A stretch of 64,000 bases of DNA from Paralvinella palmiformis (GCA_025642065.1 JAODUP010000349.1:249501-313500), one strand, 5' to 3'; shown: positions 13,701 through 26,043, numbered from the stretch's first letter. A program made the numbers and translations. The notes: generated by a model from the letters alone, not told the origin.

Positions 13701-16700
13701 AAGTCATTGTAATAAATTGAAAGAAAAACATCTCAATGTGTTGATGACAATTAAAACATAAAAATGTTCTGTTACTGACTTTGTCTATGAGTTAGTTATA
13801 AATATATGGAAGGAGAAAGCCGTAGAATATATAAAAATGAGTCATCAATAAAATGTTGAAGCATTTCTGTAGTCTTGTTTTTTCTTGTTACAGATGTAAT
13901 TAAATATGTGATATGCATGCATTTAATTATGCTTACACTGTAAAACTATGTGTATAAATACCTCAAATAGGATGCAAATATCATCATATTCAGTCCAAAT
14001 ATTCCTGGGGGTATGCATCCATACCCCTAAATGGTTTTCATGCCAAGTGCCCATGTTACATTATAATCCCCCATGTTTTTAAAACCTAAGGGGGAGCTGC
14101 CCATATTGGCTAGATCCTAGAAACAACACTGATATACAAAGTAACAAGGAATTCTATATTTTTTTGGAGTAGGACAAATTTCCAAATAATCAATTTAAAT
14201 GGTATTTAATGATAAGTAGTTGATTTTGTGGCACTACTGTTTATTGTATATTTATCCATTGAAATAAAATTAAAGAATGATCCTTGAGTCTTGACAAGAT
14301 TTATTTATTGGTAATATATTGGGCTCTATAACTATACAAGGATATAATAATTTGTAAAAAGCTGGCATGTTCTCAGTGCTTCTATTTCAATAACTATCAT
14401 ATCACTTCATTGTAACCTGAATATAAACATCTGCTCTGTTGACAGCTCAGATACGTATCTATTTGCAGGTGATTATCATGAGTGTTCCATTGTAATATGG
14501 AGTACAACCCAATATGCTATACTCTGTACAACACAAACTTCAGTACCTATGATGGACATCAAGTGGGATCCTTATACATTTAATGAATTTGCCTCAGTCG
14601 GAGAAAATGGAACGTTGTTGTTCTGGCTGCTGGATGAGACAGGCAACAACTATAGCCTTAGTGTACATGAAGCTGATGTACCCAGAGATCTGATACAGCT
14701 TCATCATGTGGTATGTAACCAGTTGTGATGATTTACTTATTTCCGTAGTAGGAAATGTCACCACGTATAGTTGTATTTACTTGACTTCCAAAGCACGATG
14801 AATTGAACCTTTCAAAGTAGCATGTTTAAAAAGCATGAACGGTTATTTTAGTGCCATAAATTTTGGTTGCAAAACCAGGTATGTGTACTACGTTCAGCTT
14901 ACTTCATTTAGCTGGTTTTTATTTAGAATGGCTGTTTATCAAGTGTGAAATAGACGGACAGTGATATGTGTCTATATTGTCATTTATATAGGGTTCTAGT
15001 CAGGTAGATTTCACCTGTTTGGAGTATGCTGGAGACAGTATTCTCTATGTTGGAACGAGCAGTGGAAAGATCTCGGCCTGGGATACCCGACATAACACCT
15101 GCTTCATACACTGGGAAGCTGACACGGCTGAACTTGGTGAGAATGCTAACCGTAATATTTGTAGACGTACATGGACTTATTTTAACAAAGGCTGCTTGCT
15201 TACTTGAGATAAACCTATTCTTGGTTTGATTGCCATTATTGGTGTTTATTTCAATTTCCACACTGTCCATTAGAAGAAATATGTGGAATTGACATATATT
15301 TCATTACGTTTACAAGATACTGCCTTTTTAGCCCCCTACTTATAAAAACCAATATGTACATACTTTCTTGCTATTATTTGGTTTGAGTTTAAAGTTTTCC
15401 TGAAAGTTTACCATAATTTTATTTCATGCCAAATTACAGCAGCAAACCATATATTTGTGGCAGAAATCCCATGAAGTATATGTAATTGACAATGATGTAT
15501 TATCTTTATGTTTACATCATTGAAAATAAGAGTCATATTTTAAAATTCTGTCATTACTGATTATTTGACAATATTTTTTTAACATTTTACCCATATCAGC
15601 CAAAGTTGCCTATAATTGTATTAAATATTTATCAGCCTATGGTGGATTGGGCTCAGAAAGGTTTATCACATTGCCAAGTGCAATCTGTGTCATCTTGGAA
15701 GTGACAACACGGGGAGCAGGTGTCTCATAGTCTCTTTCTTAGTCTTTGTATTCAGAGGCGGTGGGTAACTACCCTTAACCATCTCCAGAATCTGGTTTTC
15801 TGATAAGCCTTTCCTGTTTCAGCAACACTAACAATGCTGATGTACTCTTCAACTATCATGGTTGGCTACGAAACTCTGGTCATTCACTTTTAAAGTTTTT
15901 TTAAGAGAGAGAGAGAGAGAGAGATTACCTTTTTCGATCATGATTGTTGGTGTTCTGTTCATTAGATGGGAAGATCTTCACTTGTCCCCATCATTTGTTG
16001 ATGGTTTGTTATCCCATGCTTGTGATTCAAAATGCAGAGCCTGGTACACATTAACACTGAGCTCAGTGTTGGTGTCATCTAACAATGAGACACTGGTGGC
16101 AATTTCCTTTTGCAAAAACTTTCAGTTTCAATGAATACAATGTGGGCAGAGTACAGATACATCACTACAAATATGTTAAGAGTGTTTTTCAAAACAGCTC
16201 GCGACCAGTTGTTTACCATTTTCCAGGTAGACACGTATACAGGATTGGTTGGTGTGTGTTTGTGGATTGTTCTATTAGACAGGTGTAAAGGCTTGGAGAC
16301 GTTATGTTTTGTTAGGAGAAAATGATGTCAGAGTTGGAAACGTTTTTTATTGGAGTGTATTCCATTTCAGACAAATTTTAGTCTAATCCCCTGATTGTCT
16401 GAGAAAACATGTCTGTATTTTGCATAATTCTCCAACAGCTCATAAGTTTGGATGTTTACTTATATGTTAATTGATAAATATAAAACATATTCTTTCAATA
16501 TTAACGAATAAGTTTCACTTCATCCGTTAACATGCCATTTCAGCACTTCATTTTTAGGGCACCAAGCAACTTGATCTTGCCTAACCTATTCATTCAACAG
16601 ACATAGGATTAAAATATTGGAAACAGAGTATATTAATATCTATAAATATACAATATATAAAGGCCAAAGATCACATGCTCAAATTTGGGGAGACTGTATA

Positions 16701-18150
16701 TAAAAATACATTATACATTATCATCTCAGAATGTCGATTTTATAGCTTAAGATGGTATATTGTTTTGTTTTTTCATTTGATATTGTTTTCGTTTTAATTG
16801 TTTGACATCGCTCACTGATTGTTCTATGTTGACAAATCACAGAGCTCCGTCTTGGATATGGGGCAAATGAATATCACCAACGATGAAACAGCTTTATATT
16901 AACTTAATTAAGGGAAGGGTCACTTATAAGGAGGTAAACACTGATCTCGGGATACCGTCTAATTTAGTAGTATCATTTACCTGCTTATCATGATCTATAA
17001 TCTGTACAAAAATCCATTGTATCTTGCAGTTTCAGTATTCTTGCGTACATGATGTGGTATTGTTAAACAAGCGTTTGTCGCATTCTCTTACAGACGTTCT
17101 GATCAGCCGCAGTGGTCGTCTAATATCTGGAAGTTATGGTCGTAGCTTAAAGATGTGGTCCGTCACTGGAGTGGATGAGTTCCGTCTCCCTGCCGATAGC
17201 TGTGGTCTCCAGAATGATGGCATTACAATGGATGATGAAATGAATCTAGACGGTGCTATTGTGTCTGCAGCCTTCGATGATACCTTAGATCTGGTCAGTT
17301 ACGGCAAGAACCAGGATGTTGATTTGTTTCAGTTATCTTCTAGATAACTATTGCTGAATTATTAATTCTGTCTTCTTCAGTTTTACAAATTTTTTAACTG
17401 TTTCAGGACTTACTTATTTTGCTCTATTTTATTTTGTGTGTGTGTGTTTTCAATCTTGTACTTTTTAATGTCTTTCAGGGTGTTGTCGGTACAATGGCTG
17501 GAACATTATGGTATATTAATTGGACAGAGAGGGCTAGCATAAGACTGGTGTCAGGCCACGGCAGTAGGGTAGGTTTTTCTCTATTTTAGTTAAGATTCTG
17601 ATGATAGAAGTTGAGTTTAGGAAAGCTCCTTAAATAGTATCTATGTTTGTTGGTGAAATATGCTGCTCCATCCCTAATATATAACACATTTTTAGGGGGG
17701 CATTTATTGTGAAAAAACATTTATCGTTCTCTCAAAGTTTATCCATAATTCCAATAAAAAAGACACCGGTATTAACTGTGAAATAGATTGACAAATAATT
17801 ACATTGATTCTGATCTACAGAGTTACTCACTTAATGACTGTTGTGAATGTGATTATTAATTGTAATTTGTTATATAAAAGCGGTCACCAAGATGTAAGAT
17901 TACCACAAACACAGTAATTGATATTGTGTCTGTATTAACATAAGACAAGATACACTTGATAACAATAAATATGAGAATGCTTCCCATTTACCAAAAATAA
18001 TAAAGATGGGACAACATAACAAAACACAACAATGAGTAATGAAAGATAATCAACTAAATTAGTTGACTGGAAAAACATAATTAAGACAAATTTATTCTTT
18101 AAATGAGTGCCCAAATACATATTATTTACATTTTGAAATCTATAACACAG

Positions 18151-18182
<32 letters not shown>

Positions 18183-21100
18183 CTTTTTAAAGTGGATGTC
18201 AGTTTGATAAATTTGAGCGATCATGCATTACAACGTGAACAAGTGTTGGCAGACTATCCCAACAAGTAGAATATTCTAATTTAGCTAGCCCCTTTTTAAT
18301 GATTGGCTAAAGTGTTATTGTCTTCATAATTGTATAGATTTCTGTATTATTCGACAGATTAACTCTGTAGCTTTGTGTGATGATAGCTTTATGGCTACGT
18401 GTAGCGATGATGGATTGCTCAGAGTATGGTCTCTAGCAAACAAAGAACAAACACTACAGTTCCAGGTCGTTGATCAGGTCTGTTATAGATCAAAAACTTG
18501 TATCATTCACGTTTATGAGTCTAATATTGAAATTAGTAGGCTTTAACATTTTGATAACTCTTTAAAACAATTATTTTGCTTTGTATTTCTGGGCTTTATC
18601 TTTGGTCATTTAGATTATTCAGTATAAACGACACATTTATACCCATTGCTAATTCGATATTTCCTATAAAGCATTGTAACATACATTTCTATCCGCAGCT
18701 GTGTAACTGTCTGGCATTCAGTCCAACAAAACCTGAGCCAAACCCAATAAGAACAACACTGATATCTGGCCTTAATACCTCAGTTATTAGCCACCAGCCG
18801 AAAGATACCAAATTTATACTGCCTAACATAGTGGCTGGTTACAGCGATGGCACTGTGAGAATGTTTGACCTGAACAAGGTGGAGATGGTGTTAAAGATGC
18901 AGCCACATGCCGTTGCTGTTACTGCTATCAGCTTCTCAACAGATGGTAGGTTGCTTGTAGGTCATCATTTAGCTGCTCACTTGAATACAGCAATGCCCTC
19001 ATTGTCGGTAAATAGTTGGAAGAATTAGTGTTGTGTCTTTTGTTGTAGATAGTTAAGACTATATCAACATTTATTATTATTTAAGCTGCTGATAAGGTCA
19101 GTCACCAGAATACTTATGAAGATAGGTATTTCCAGATCCCATTATAATTTTTTCTGCTCTATTTTGTTTAGAATATTGTGCACATCTCTGTGTAATTGTA
19201 ATTGTTGAGTTGTCTTAATGTGGGATTGGGGGTGTTTGCTTCGTTGTTGATTTCTGCCTAAAAATACACCTGAGTTGTCATCATTATAGAGTAGTCACCT
19301 GTCTAGCTCAGTGCAGTTGAGTAATTTCATAAAGTTTAACATTTCATACAGTTAAACTAGTACATTTTATGAAAGTGAGAATATCAGAAGTAATGATGTT
19401 TATGAGGTAAGACACATTATTATAATATGTTTTGATGATGTGAGCATAAAGAAGAAGAAGATGATGATGATATGTGATGTTTTAAAGCAGAAGCCATTTG
19501 AAGATGATGTACAGTAAAGACACAAAATTGAACACGCTACAACATATTGTGACATAAAACATATCATGACATAATGTAGCATACTACAGTATATTAGAGG
19601 GAACTGTAACATACTATGATATAACCACGACATATTGCAGTATATGACGTATCTCAAAATACTACATCATACTGTGACATACTACAGCATATCATGAGCT
19701 ACTGCCACAACTGTATGCATTAGGTGGCATTAAATAATTCCAAGTAGCATGGCTCGGTCCATTTAGCTTACCATGTGCACAAAAATGACAGTAAAACATC
19801 AATCATCATCATCATCTACAAACGTAGTTATGATTCAGATTCTTCTCTGACCTGTAGGTTTACAGTTCAGTACTGTAGTCATTGTACTGTTGGAGCATCC
19901 CCCTTAAGTATATGTCCTAGATGTGACTAGCACTGAATCTAAGCAAAAAGCTCACTCCCAAAGACATTGTTTTAACGAAATCAACATAAAGATCAGACAC
20001 GATACAGGAATAATTAAACAGAGAAATTATTAAACTTACATTAAAGTGGAGCTGTTAATTTTGCAACATAAACTCGCTAGTGTAGATCAGTACGTATTAC
20101 AATATATAAAATAGCCAATATTGTGTTATTTATTTAGGCCGGATGATATTATCAGGAGGATGTGATGGCCTTGTGGCTATCAGCAGCCCTACTACAGGAA
20201 TGACAGTTAGAGTAATCACGGATCATAAAGGAGCTCCCATCACTTGCTTTGATGTTGCCTACACATCTGTAAGTGAATTCATCGGCCAAAACAGATTTTT
20301 TAATAATTCAAGCGAGAGTTGCTGAATGGTACAAAAAACAACATTCCTTAATGCAATGTGTCCATATATTGTTATAATCATGTAATAGGCATTGTTATAC
20401 AGCATTGGTATACGTTGTTCATTTGTTTATATCATAATTGTTTTTAATTGATAACAGTAATACGAACATTTGAAATAAATGTCCAACTGAGGTTTAGCAA
20501 GGAATGAAGGTTTAGAATTTCCAGAGAACAGTCTGGGGTGTGAGCTTATATTTATGTTTGTTATATGAGCAGGAGCTAGAGGTGTCTACACCATTGTTGT
20601 GGCTAGCAGCCAGTGCTGATAGACGTGTCAGTGTGTGGTCTGCTGACTGGTCTAAGGATTATTGCGAACTGATTGATTGGTTGACATTTCCTGCTCCAGC
20701 TTTCACACCAGATGGCAGTGTAATCAGAAAGGGAGATAAGGTATACTTATTATTACTTCTTCCGCTGTTCAGTTATGGTAACTTGATGTTGTGTATAGAG
20801 TAGATTTTCAGTTTTTGATTAATTATGTTGTGTGCCTCTTATTAAAAAGTTTAACATGTATGCATGTTCACACACATGCACGCACATGCATGCACACACA
20901 CACAACAGAGATAGAGAGAGAGTTCTACCATCTCAAAGTTGCTACATCATCTTGAGTTTGGTTTTGATTTACAGAGTTATTACAGCCTTGTGCCACCAAG
21001 TTTAGCCAAGTTTTCACACGAAGAACAAGATACTATAATATACACTGGTTATGGCATGAACAAACAGCTACAGTTCTACAGTTTATCAGAGAGAAAGGTT

Positions 21101-21966
21101 AGTAGACGTTACACTTAAACCATGATGTGATATTCATTTCAAATTTGTAACTGGAATATTGAAGAAATTTCAACAAATTCTGCAATATTTTAATTGGCCA
21201 TTGGAACTCCCCACAACAGCTTAATCCTTGTGGCAGTTCTAAACATACTACTACTAATAATAAAATAGTGTACATTTTTAAAGCACTCAAAGGAGCTGTA
21301 CAGTGAAATTACATAATAACAGACATTACTATCCTGTCCTGGAGTTCTATCATTCAATAATTTGAATGCATGAACAAAGAATTATATAATAATTTATATT
21401 GGTTTGTTAATAACATGGAAGATTCTATAAATGGATCCCATCTTGAAGTAGAGATCTTCAATTTTCCTCATACGATGCTGTAATAATCTACTCTCTAAAC
21501 TTATTATTATAGGTATTGCGTACAATAGCACTAACTCACTGGGCTACGTCACTGGAGATGTCTCCAGTATCTGCTCTGATAGCTGTTGGAAATAATGGTA
21601 TTTAATATGCATTGATTTAATAAGAAAATAATGTTTTGTGTTGTGTTTATCTTAATTCTATTATAATGAAGATATATCTTGGTTGATGCTTCCAAGTATC
21701 AACATTTGTTATGATAATTGAAATCTTTGCATGTATTTGTGTGGAATTTAGCTTTTTATTACAGCTTAATGATGGACTGCATAATTTTGTTTCAAATTGT
21801 TTGCTTTTCAGAACGTTTGTTGAAGTTAATCGACTACTTCGAGGGAAGTTTTCAAGATTTCACCGGCCATGATGATATGGTGCAAATTGTCCATTTCTCA
21901 CCCAGTGGAAGATACCTACTTTCTGTTTCCTATAATGAAATCATGCAATGGGAGGTATTAATATAA
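784..21966 (+). CDS. WDR90: WDR90/POC16-like WD40-repeat centriolar protein, C-terminal 30 exons
   Basis: Exons: 784-841, 1490-1608, 2696-2857, 3006-3121, 3257-3444, 3622-3786, 4393-4532, 4916-5178, 6732-6902, 7235-7363, 7457-7587, 7774-7805, 8089-8244, 9716-9843, 10002-10199, 10372-10474, 10705-10779, 11183-11229, 11339-11495, 14469-14710, 14992-15136, 17094-17293, 17479-17568, 18358-18477, 18699-18945, 20138-20268, 20573-20740, 20975-21097, 21513-21597, 21812-21966. All have AG/GT borders and matching phases. Removing one surplus base in exon 8 gives 1413 codons plus TAA. WD40 blade ends are visible throughout: IRLWRV, LRLWPL, IRIWDLDTM, KIWDYN, IRLWDLTE, KMWSV, VRVWSL, VSVWSADW, MQWEV. VGYNGNGRNNMVW and the CELIDWLTFP stretch match my memory of vertebrate WDR90. 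In animals and Chlamydomonas (POC16) this protein lies on the centriole inner scaffold and supports ciliogenesis. The N-terminal CFA20/DUF667 domain expected in WDR90 is not here; exon 784 starts with the last base of a codon, so more exons lie to the left. Residues near 450-620 of this fragment are Ser/Thr/Lys-rich linker between propellers. Confidence -1.
2056..2128. repeat. Short inverted repeat, Tigger/pogo-like terminus
   Basis: CATTAAGCCGAC near 2068 is mirrored by GTCGGCATAATG near 2114, within a stretch that starts 'gtaggtcctggccattaagcc'. This wording resembles terminal repeats of pogo/Tigger elements, and the sequence at 63833-64000 has the related 'ctgttaatacggacatc'. It lies in the WDR90 intron 1609-2695. 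Confidence 0.4.
4621..4800 (+). repeat. tRNA-derived SINE (family B)
   Basis: The head is tRNA-like: A box 'tggtgcaatggatagaac', B box 'ggtttgaatctg', correctly spaced. The tail reads 'tatgtgctaggtgtgacc' and ends in (AATC)n. A related tail occurs near 19908-19960. It is inside the WDR90 intron between exons 7 and 8. A real tRNA gene is excluded because the acceptor stem does not pair. Confidence 0.65.
4997..5000 (+). other. WDR90: Apparent +1 frameshift inside WDR90 exon 8
   Basis: Reading in phase from the exon-8 acceptor gives ...YLYSSGSLGSL and then hits a stop a few codons after the CCCC run. Dropping one C restores the frame to PIYDASDNHYQLLRLLG, which continues the WD40 blade to the donor at 5179. 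No GT...AG pair lies close enough to remove the extra base. All the other 29 exons are open and in phase, so the most likely cause is a homopolymer sequencing or assembly error. A real null allele is the alternative. Confidence 0.8.
5252..5700. mobile_element. Non-autonomous DNA element with GTTCCCA termini (long copy)
   Basis: The left end 'agttcccatgcgtcctgg' and right end 'ccttgactgtgggaacca' form short inverted termini, and 'cctggaaa' motifs are scattered inside. A shortened copy with the same ends lies at 36632-36769 and a fragment at 43816-43900. The elements lie in introns of three different genes. No transposase is encoded. Confidence 0.6.
7403..7428. repeat. (GT)n microsatellite in a 93-nt WDR90 intron
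   Basis: About a dozen GT units fill a quarter of the intron 7364-7456, one of the shortest in the gene. Length changes here would alter an intron already near the lower working size. Confidence 0.9.
7774..7805 (+). other. WDR90: WDR90 32-nt microexon
   Basis: The stretch sits between a 'attccag' acceptor and a 'gtaaag' donor and links exon 7457-7587 (ends in phase 2) to exon 8089-8244 with an open frame. It encodes about 11 residues, EGRTTCKNYFTG across the junctions. It falls in the linker after a WD40 propeller, where length changes are tolerated, so it may be alternatively spliced. Skipping it would shift the frame (32 is not a multiple of 3), which argues that it is constitutive. Confidence 0.75.
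11830..11945 (-). repeat. Antisense tRNA-like SINE fragment
   Basis: Read on the minus strand it contains 'ggttagggcactgtgctg' (A-box-like) and 'ggttgcgggtttgaatgc' (B-box-like), spaced about 35 bases. It lies in WDR90 intron 19. Confidence 0.6.
12180..12390 (-). repeat. Antisense tRNA-derived SINE
   Basis: On the minus strand the head has 'cctagtgggtaagagcat' and 'ggaggtttgaattctg', followed by a unique body ending near 'aaagaactgccattttgg'. It is a different family from the SINEs at 46932 and 38838. Confidence 0.6.
13470..13630 (-). repeat. Composite repeat, copy 1, left part ('cccgcaaaaa' family)
   Basis: Its reverse complement matches 61447-61560 (shared 'gggagac', 'cacttacaatattgc', 'tcccgcaaaaa') and, less well, 61976-62105. 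All three copies are about 110-140 bases, non-coding and rich in dispersed GCG. Probably a MITE. Confidence 0.6.
13733..14015. repeat. Composite repeat, copy 1, right part
   Basis: About 280 bases here are the reverse complement of 60100-60395. Shared blocks include 'gatgacaattaaaac', 'catttctgtagtcttg', 'acactgtaaaactatgtg' and 'gaatattc'-type ends. With the adjoining 13470-13630 unit this forms one larger element. Confidence 0.7.
19752..19816 (+). repeat. SINE family A, 3' fragment
   Basis: 'atttagcttaccatgtgcac' followed by 'aaaacatcaatcatcatc' is the tail of the family represented in full at 46932-47115. It lies in the WDR90 intron 18946-20137. Confidence 0.65.
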
Positions 21967-21992
21967 ACTAGATGTAATTAGGTTAAGTCGGA

Positions 21993-21998
21993 AATAAA
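21993..21998 (+). promoter_or_regulatory. Candidate WDR90 polyadenylation signal
   Basis: A canonical AATAAA lies only 27 bases after the WDR90 stop codon. A second AATAAA lies at 22326-22331. Very short 3' UTRs are common in compact genes, but the sequence alone cannot tell which site is used. Confidence 0.4.
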
Positions 21999-22852
21999 AT
22001 ACCTCCATCGCTGTTCACACATTAATGCAGAATATTATGTTTATAATCAGTATTTTATGTTGCGAAGTTATGTCAGTGTAACACTATTTTATTGACTCAA
22101 AGTTTTCAAGTTGGAGTGTTAAATACCTGAAGCAGGTGTATTACTCTTTTTATTCCCTTCATGTGTTAGGTGAGAATCTGTCATGTTCGCAGTAAGTAAT
22201 TTAACCTTCATAGGACGTATCGTTTATTCCATGTGAACAGGTCATTTAAGTGCAAACTGTACCATGTGATAATAGTTATCATAATTTATACGCTATATAT
22301 GTATATATTTGTTTTATTGAAAAATAATAAACTTTTATTTCTTTGATTTTGTATTTTGATCGTGTCAGGAACATATCATTACGTACTAAAAAGACATCAC
22401 CCAATAAGAATTATATAACAGACATTCCTCTTATTTATTGCAACTAAATTGAAAGAAAACAGTTAAAGTTGTTGTGGTACTTATGGGGTGAATATATCAT
22501 ACAATTCAGATCTATCCAGAGCTCTTTTTATCATGTAGCAGGATCAATAATTCTCACATCTGTGATACATCCAATGGTTTATGGAATTTGACGAGGAAAT
22601 ATTTTATTGTTGATTTGAATGAAATCTTCGTTTCTTCAAAAGAAATCTATAATTTGTATTTATAGATTAGGATTCAGTCGACACACTGAAAATTTATTTA
22701 CCCCGTTAAGTATAACTTTGTATATCTTGGTAACTAATGTACTTGCGATAATGAAAATCCAAGAATATTATTTGTGAACACAGTCTAGCCTGGAATGCAT
22801 TATATGCCACAACTTAAATTTTGCTAGGAATTTGCCCGATGTATAATTTTCA

Positions 22853-23842
22853 GGATCCGGTCTTTTGCCCCCGGTCATTTAGCCTTTGATCTTTTGCCTC
22901 CCAGTCTTTTGCCATTTAGGTTATTTGCCTCTGATCTTCAGCCCCTTACCAGTAGTTACTTCAGCCCATTAGTGTGACTTTTGTGATTGAATATGAAATG
23001 GGAATGTTCTGTTACACCGACCACCTTAGTAATCTTTCAAATAAATTTTCTTACCCATATTTTTAAATATGGTTAATAAAATATTTATCTATAAACAATT
23101 TGTTTATATAAGATTTGATTGCAATAAAATGCTTAAAACACTGGAACATATGGAAATAAGATTTATCTGTAGATCCGTTGAGAGTGTCCCTTTACGCGAT
23201 CGGTCTCTACGCTGGGAACATTCCAATCCAATTGTTGACTTGGTTTGAACACCATTTAGTGCAAGTATACCCTTCATTACACACTTTCACACCACATCTG
23301 TTATTATCTACATGATTGTCAAAATAGATCTATGATATACACAGAACTATCAGCACTATTGGTAGTGATTCAATTTCTTAATTACTCAAAACTGTCATTT
23401 GAGATCTGCTTGCTAACTGTTCTCTTTATTCGTTGTCTGTCATCTCGAGATGTTTGGGTCTTTTTTTTAAATTTTTTGTAACTATTCTCTTTATTCAATT
23501 GCAATTATGATGATCCCTTGATCAGAAAGATGAATGGAAAGAGACCCGAATGTAATAACATAATGGGAGATTCTTAGTTCCAGTGAGTGTCTCCTCAATT
23601 ACAATTGATATGTGTACAATGAAACATTAGTTATAGTGCATTAAAATTATCTTGTAAAAGACATTTACCAATTTATGTATTATCACAGACTTATTTATTT
23701 ATCTTAATCATTTTTTTATAAACCATAGCAAATTAAATATATAATGCAACAAAATAAGTTTATTGTACATTGATCAAAGTTTTAAAGCTATGCGGCAAAA
23801 GACCAAGTGACCAATTATTGATGGGGCAAAAGACCTGGACCC
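22853..23842. mobile_element. ~1 kb non-autonomous TIR element ('TCTTTTGCC' family)
   Basis: Left end GGATCCGGTCTTTTGCCCCC pairs with right end ATGGGGCAAAAGACCTGGAC read in reverse. Both ends carry extra copies of 'ggtcttttgcc' facing inward (at least three on the left, two on the right), which gives repeated subterminal sites. The interior is A+T-rich with no open reading frame. It sits in the WDR90-BRAT1 gap. Confidence 0.7.
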
Positions 23843-24029
23843 ATAATCATGGTCTAACATAATTAGTAACATTTGATCAGAGTTTAAAGCCAAAACAAAG
23901 AAAGATCCATGTTGGTTTATAAATCCAAAGTAAATGCCCAGAGTTAATTATCTAAATATGCTGAATAGCTTTCACAAACACATTTCCTGATTCAGGAAGT
24001 TTTAGTGAAAGTAAATTTTTTAGTTTGGG

Positions 24030-25060
24030 GATCATGCCACTACAATAGGACATTAAATATAATTTGTATACCGATGACACACTAGTGTATGTATCACTAA
24101 ATCTTGGCAATAATCAGATTTATTTGGCTTCTTGTGCCACACTGTTAAATGTCTTAAAACATCAGCAACGCACAATTGTTAATCTTACTTGGTGGTGGTG
24201 TAAAACATGTGGAGCTTATCATCACAAATACATTAATATGAATAATTACATTAGACCATAAAACCTGTCTCAGTTCCCTAATCCACTGGATCATTGGATG
24301 TAATGAAGATGATACAAGACAATCGATTGAAATGACATTAATTGCATAGAAAGCAGCAGGTAGTATTGTCAGTTATATTCTTACCAACTCTTATTTATGA
24401 CGAGGACACTTATATATCAAGATGCTGGTAATGTAAAAATAGGTTTTGATGTATATATTCTTATTAGGCAGGGAAATAGGAACAAACAATGGGGGGGGGG
24501 GGTAATGCAAACGCCTCAAGTTTGTATAGAAACAATTATTCATGCTTGCCAAGACGACCAATCCAGTTAATTTTCTAGGACAGCAAAAAAGTCATCCCCC
24601 GATTGGGAAAGTTCACAATTGGGTAAACGTCATTCCCGTAACTGAACTGTTTTGGGCCGACATCAACAAAGTAAATACATCTTTTCCAGGTGTCAACGCA
24701 TTTCCTCATACTTACAACCACCAAGTTGAGGCTTAAAAACAACCCAATCACCAGCAAATTGTTTGTAACCTTCTGCATTATCAACATCGAGATTGCATTA
24801 CTGGAACTCTGTATTATATAGATTACCAAACATTTAATAAGGAGCTTCCAGCATATACAAAATCCGGCTACACGCGTTATAATCGAGACTACAAAATAGC
24901 ACTATCACACCAGTTGTGAAACAGTGACGTTGGTTCCCAGTTTAACACAGAATTGATGTCAAAATTATTTACTTAAGATATAAGGTATTAAATTATATAA
25001 CACCATAGTACCTGAAGAACATATTATCATATAACAAAAACAAGATCGGGAATCAATAAT
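24030..25060 (+). mobile_element. Decayed CR1/L2-type LINE, reverse transcriptase remnant
   Basis: Near 24060 the frame reads YTDDTLVYVSLNLG, a decayed form of the RT core YADDTQLY. Near 24860-24990, in shifting frames, QNPATRVI, then ITPVVKQ, then RWFPV and HRIDVKIIYLRYKVLN follow, matching the well-known LINE C-terminus (QNxAARL ... HITPVLxxLHWLPVxxRI). Several frameshifts and stops make it dead. Confidence 0.7.
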
Positions 25061-25329
25061 AATACTCTATACGTTGGAAAAATAAACCAACAGTAAGAAA
25101 TTTTGTTAGAATGCATTTAGTGTTGCTGCTAGAATATGCTTCCTCCAGATATCCATGCCATAAATTGGTTGGTCTTAAACAACATGTTAGACATTTTTAA
25201 GACTGTTTTTAATTAGCATCAAGCTTTCCGTAGTGTATTTTGTTAACTATTTTTTATTTGCATTTTACACGGAATAGCTTACTAAATCTGGCAATATATA
25301 AATGTTTTATCTATTATACTTTTATAGGT

Positions 25330-25690
25330 GTCTGTTGGTGATGTTTATTCTTATTTGTCGTCTTCAATTTTCTCCGAGATCACAAGAAAAGACACCCTAT
25401 GCCCATCACACAACTATAATACACTGTTAGATGACCCATATCCAACATGCAATTTCCAATGTTGCCTTAAAATATCTATAATAAAAGCAAGCACTTTTCT
25501 TCCTATGTTACATCTCATATTGACTATTGTAACTCTCTGTTATAGGGCATCATATGCTGTTTATGACATCAAATGCCTTCAGTAATTTCAAAATAGTGCA
25601 ACTCCAAAAATTATGATCCTATCACCTCATTTCTTCTTTGGCTTCGAGTAAGAGAGTATCTTCACCAAGACTTCAGTAAGTTAAAAATTA
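25330..25690 (+). mobile_element. Second LINE remnant (C-terminal fragment)
   Basis: Around 25512 the frame reads YVTSHIDYCNSLL, then near 25608 KNYDPITSFLLWLRV. Both are hallmark stretches of CR1/L2-type LINE proteins. It repeats the C-terminal region already seen at 24860-25000, so it is a separate inserted fragment. The rest of 25690-26043 is A+T-rich BRAT1 3' flank. Confidence 0.7.
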
Positions 25691-26043
25691 AAAATAAGAA
25701 ATAGAATCAACATTGATAATTGATATAGAACAAATTCCCAGTGTTCAAATAAATATTAAGCCGCAGAGATATTTAATAAAGAAAAGTAATAATTGTGAAG
25801 GATAATAATTATATTGTATTAATAATATCTAATAAATGATAACAAAATTATAATTATTTACAGATACTCTTAGACTGCTCGTATTTATCTATAGAATTTT
25901 GTTATTTCATGCCATGATCAATACTGCAACATTACTGAAGCTGACAAGTTACTATAGCTAGGTTGGTGTAATATGCATCAGGGTAAGTCATGATGAGATG
26001 ATGATCATTTTTTGGTGGCCTGTTATCCATAAATTTATATGAC

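Larger units (their letters stand above)
11496..14468. other. Repeat-filled WDR90 intron 19
   Basis: This is the longest WDR90 intron in the window. It contains two antisense tRNA-like SINEs (about 11830-11945 and 12180-12390) and a composite element (13470-14015). The remainder is A+T-rich; I see no exon that fits the phase, and exons 19 and 20 join directly in phase 1. Confidence 0.8.

Noticed and set aside
15862..16325. Open frames in the WDR90 intron 15137-17093
   Set aside because: No WD40 or other family signal, no fitting splice phase, and a (GA)n run inside; exons 21 and 22 already join cleanly.
17031..17093. Upstream extension of the WDR90 exon at 17094 using an earlier acceptor ('ttgcag')
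   Set aside because: Although the open frame runs through it, the phase from the previous exon would place a stop within eight codons. The acceptor at 17093 joins in phase and matches the family.
24064..24261. Small gene at the 65-codon frame
   Set aside because: The YTDDTLVYVS core and surroundings identify a dead LINE reverse transcriptase.
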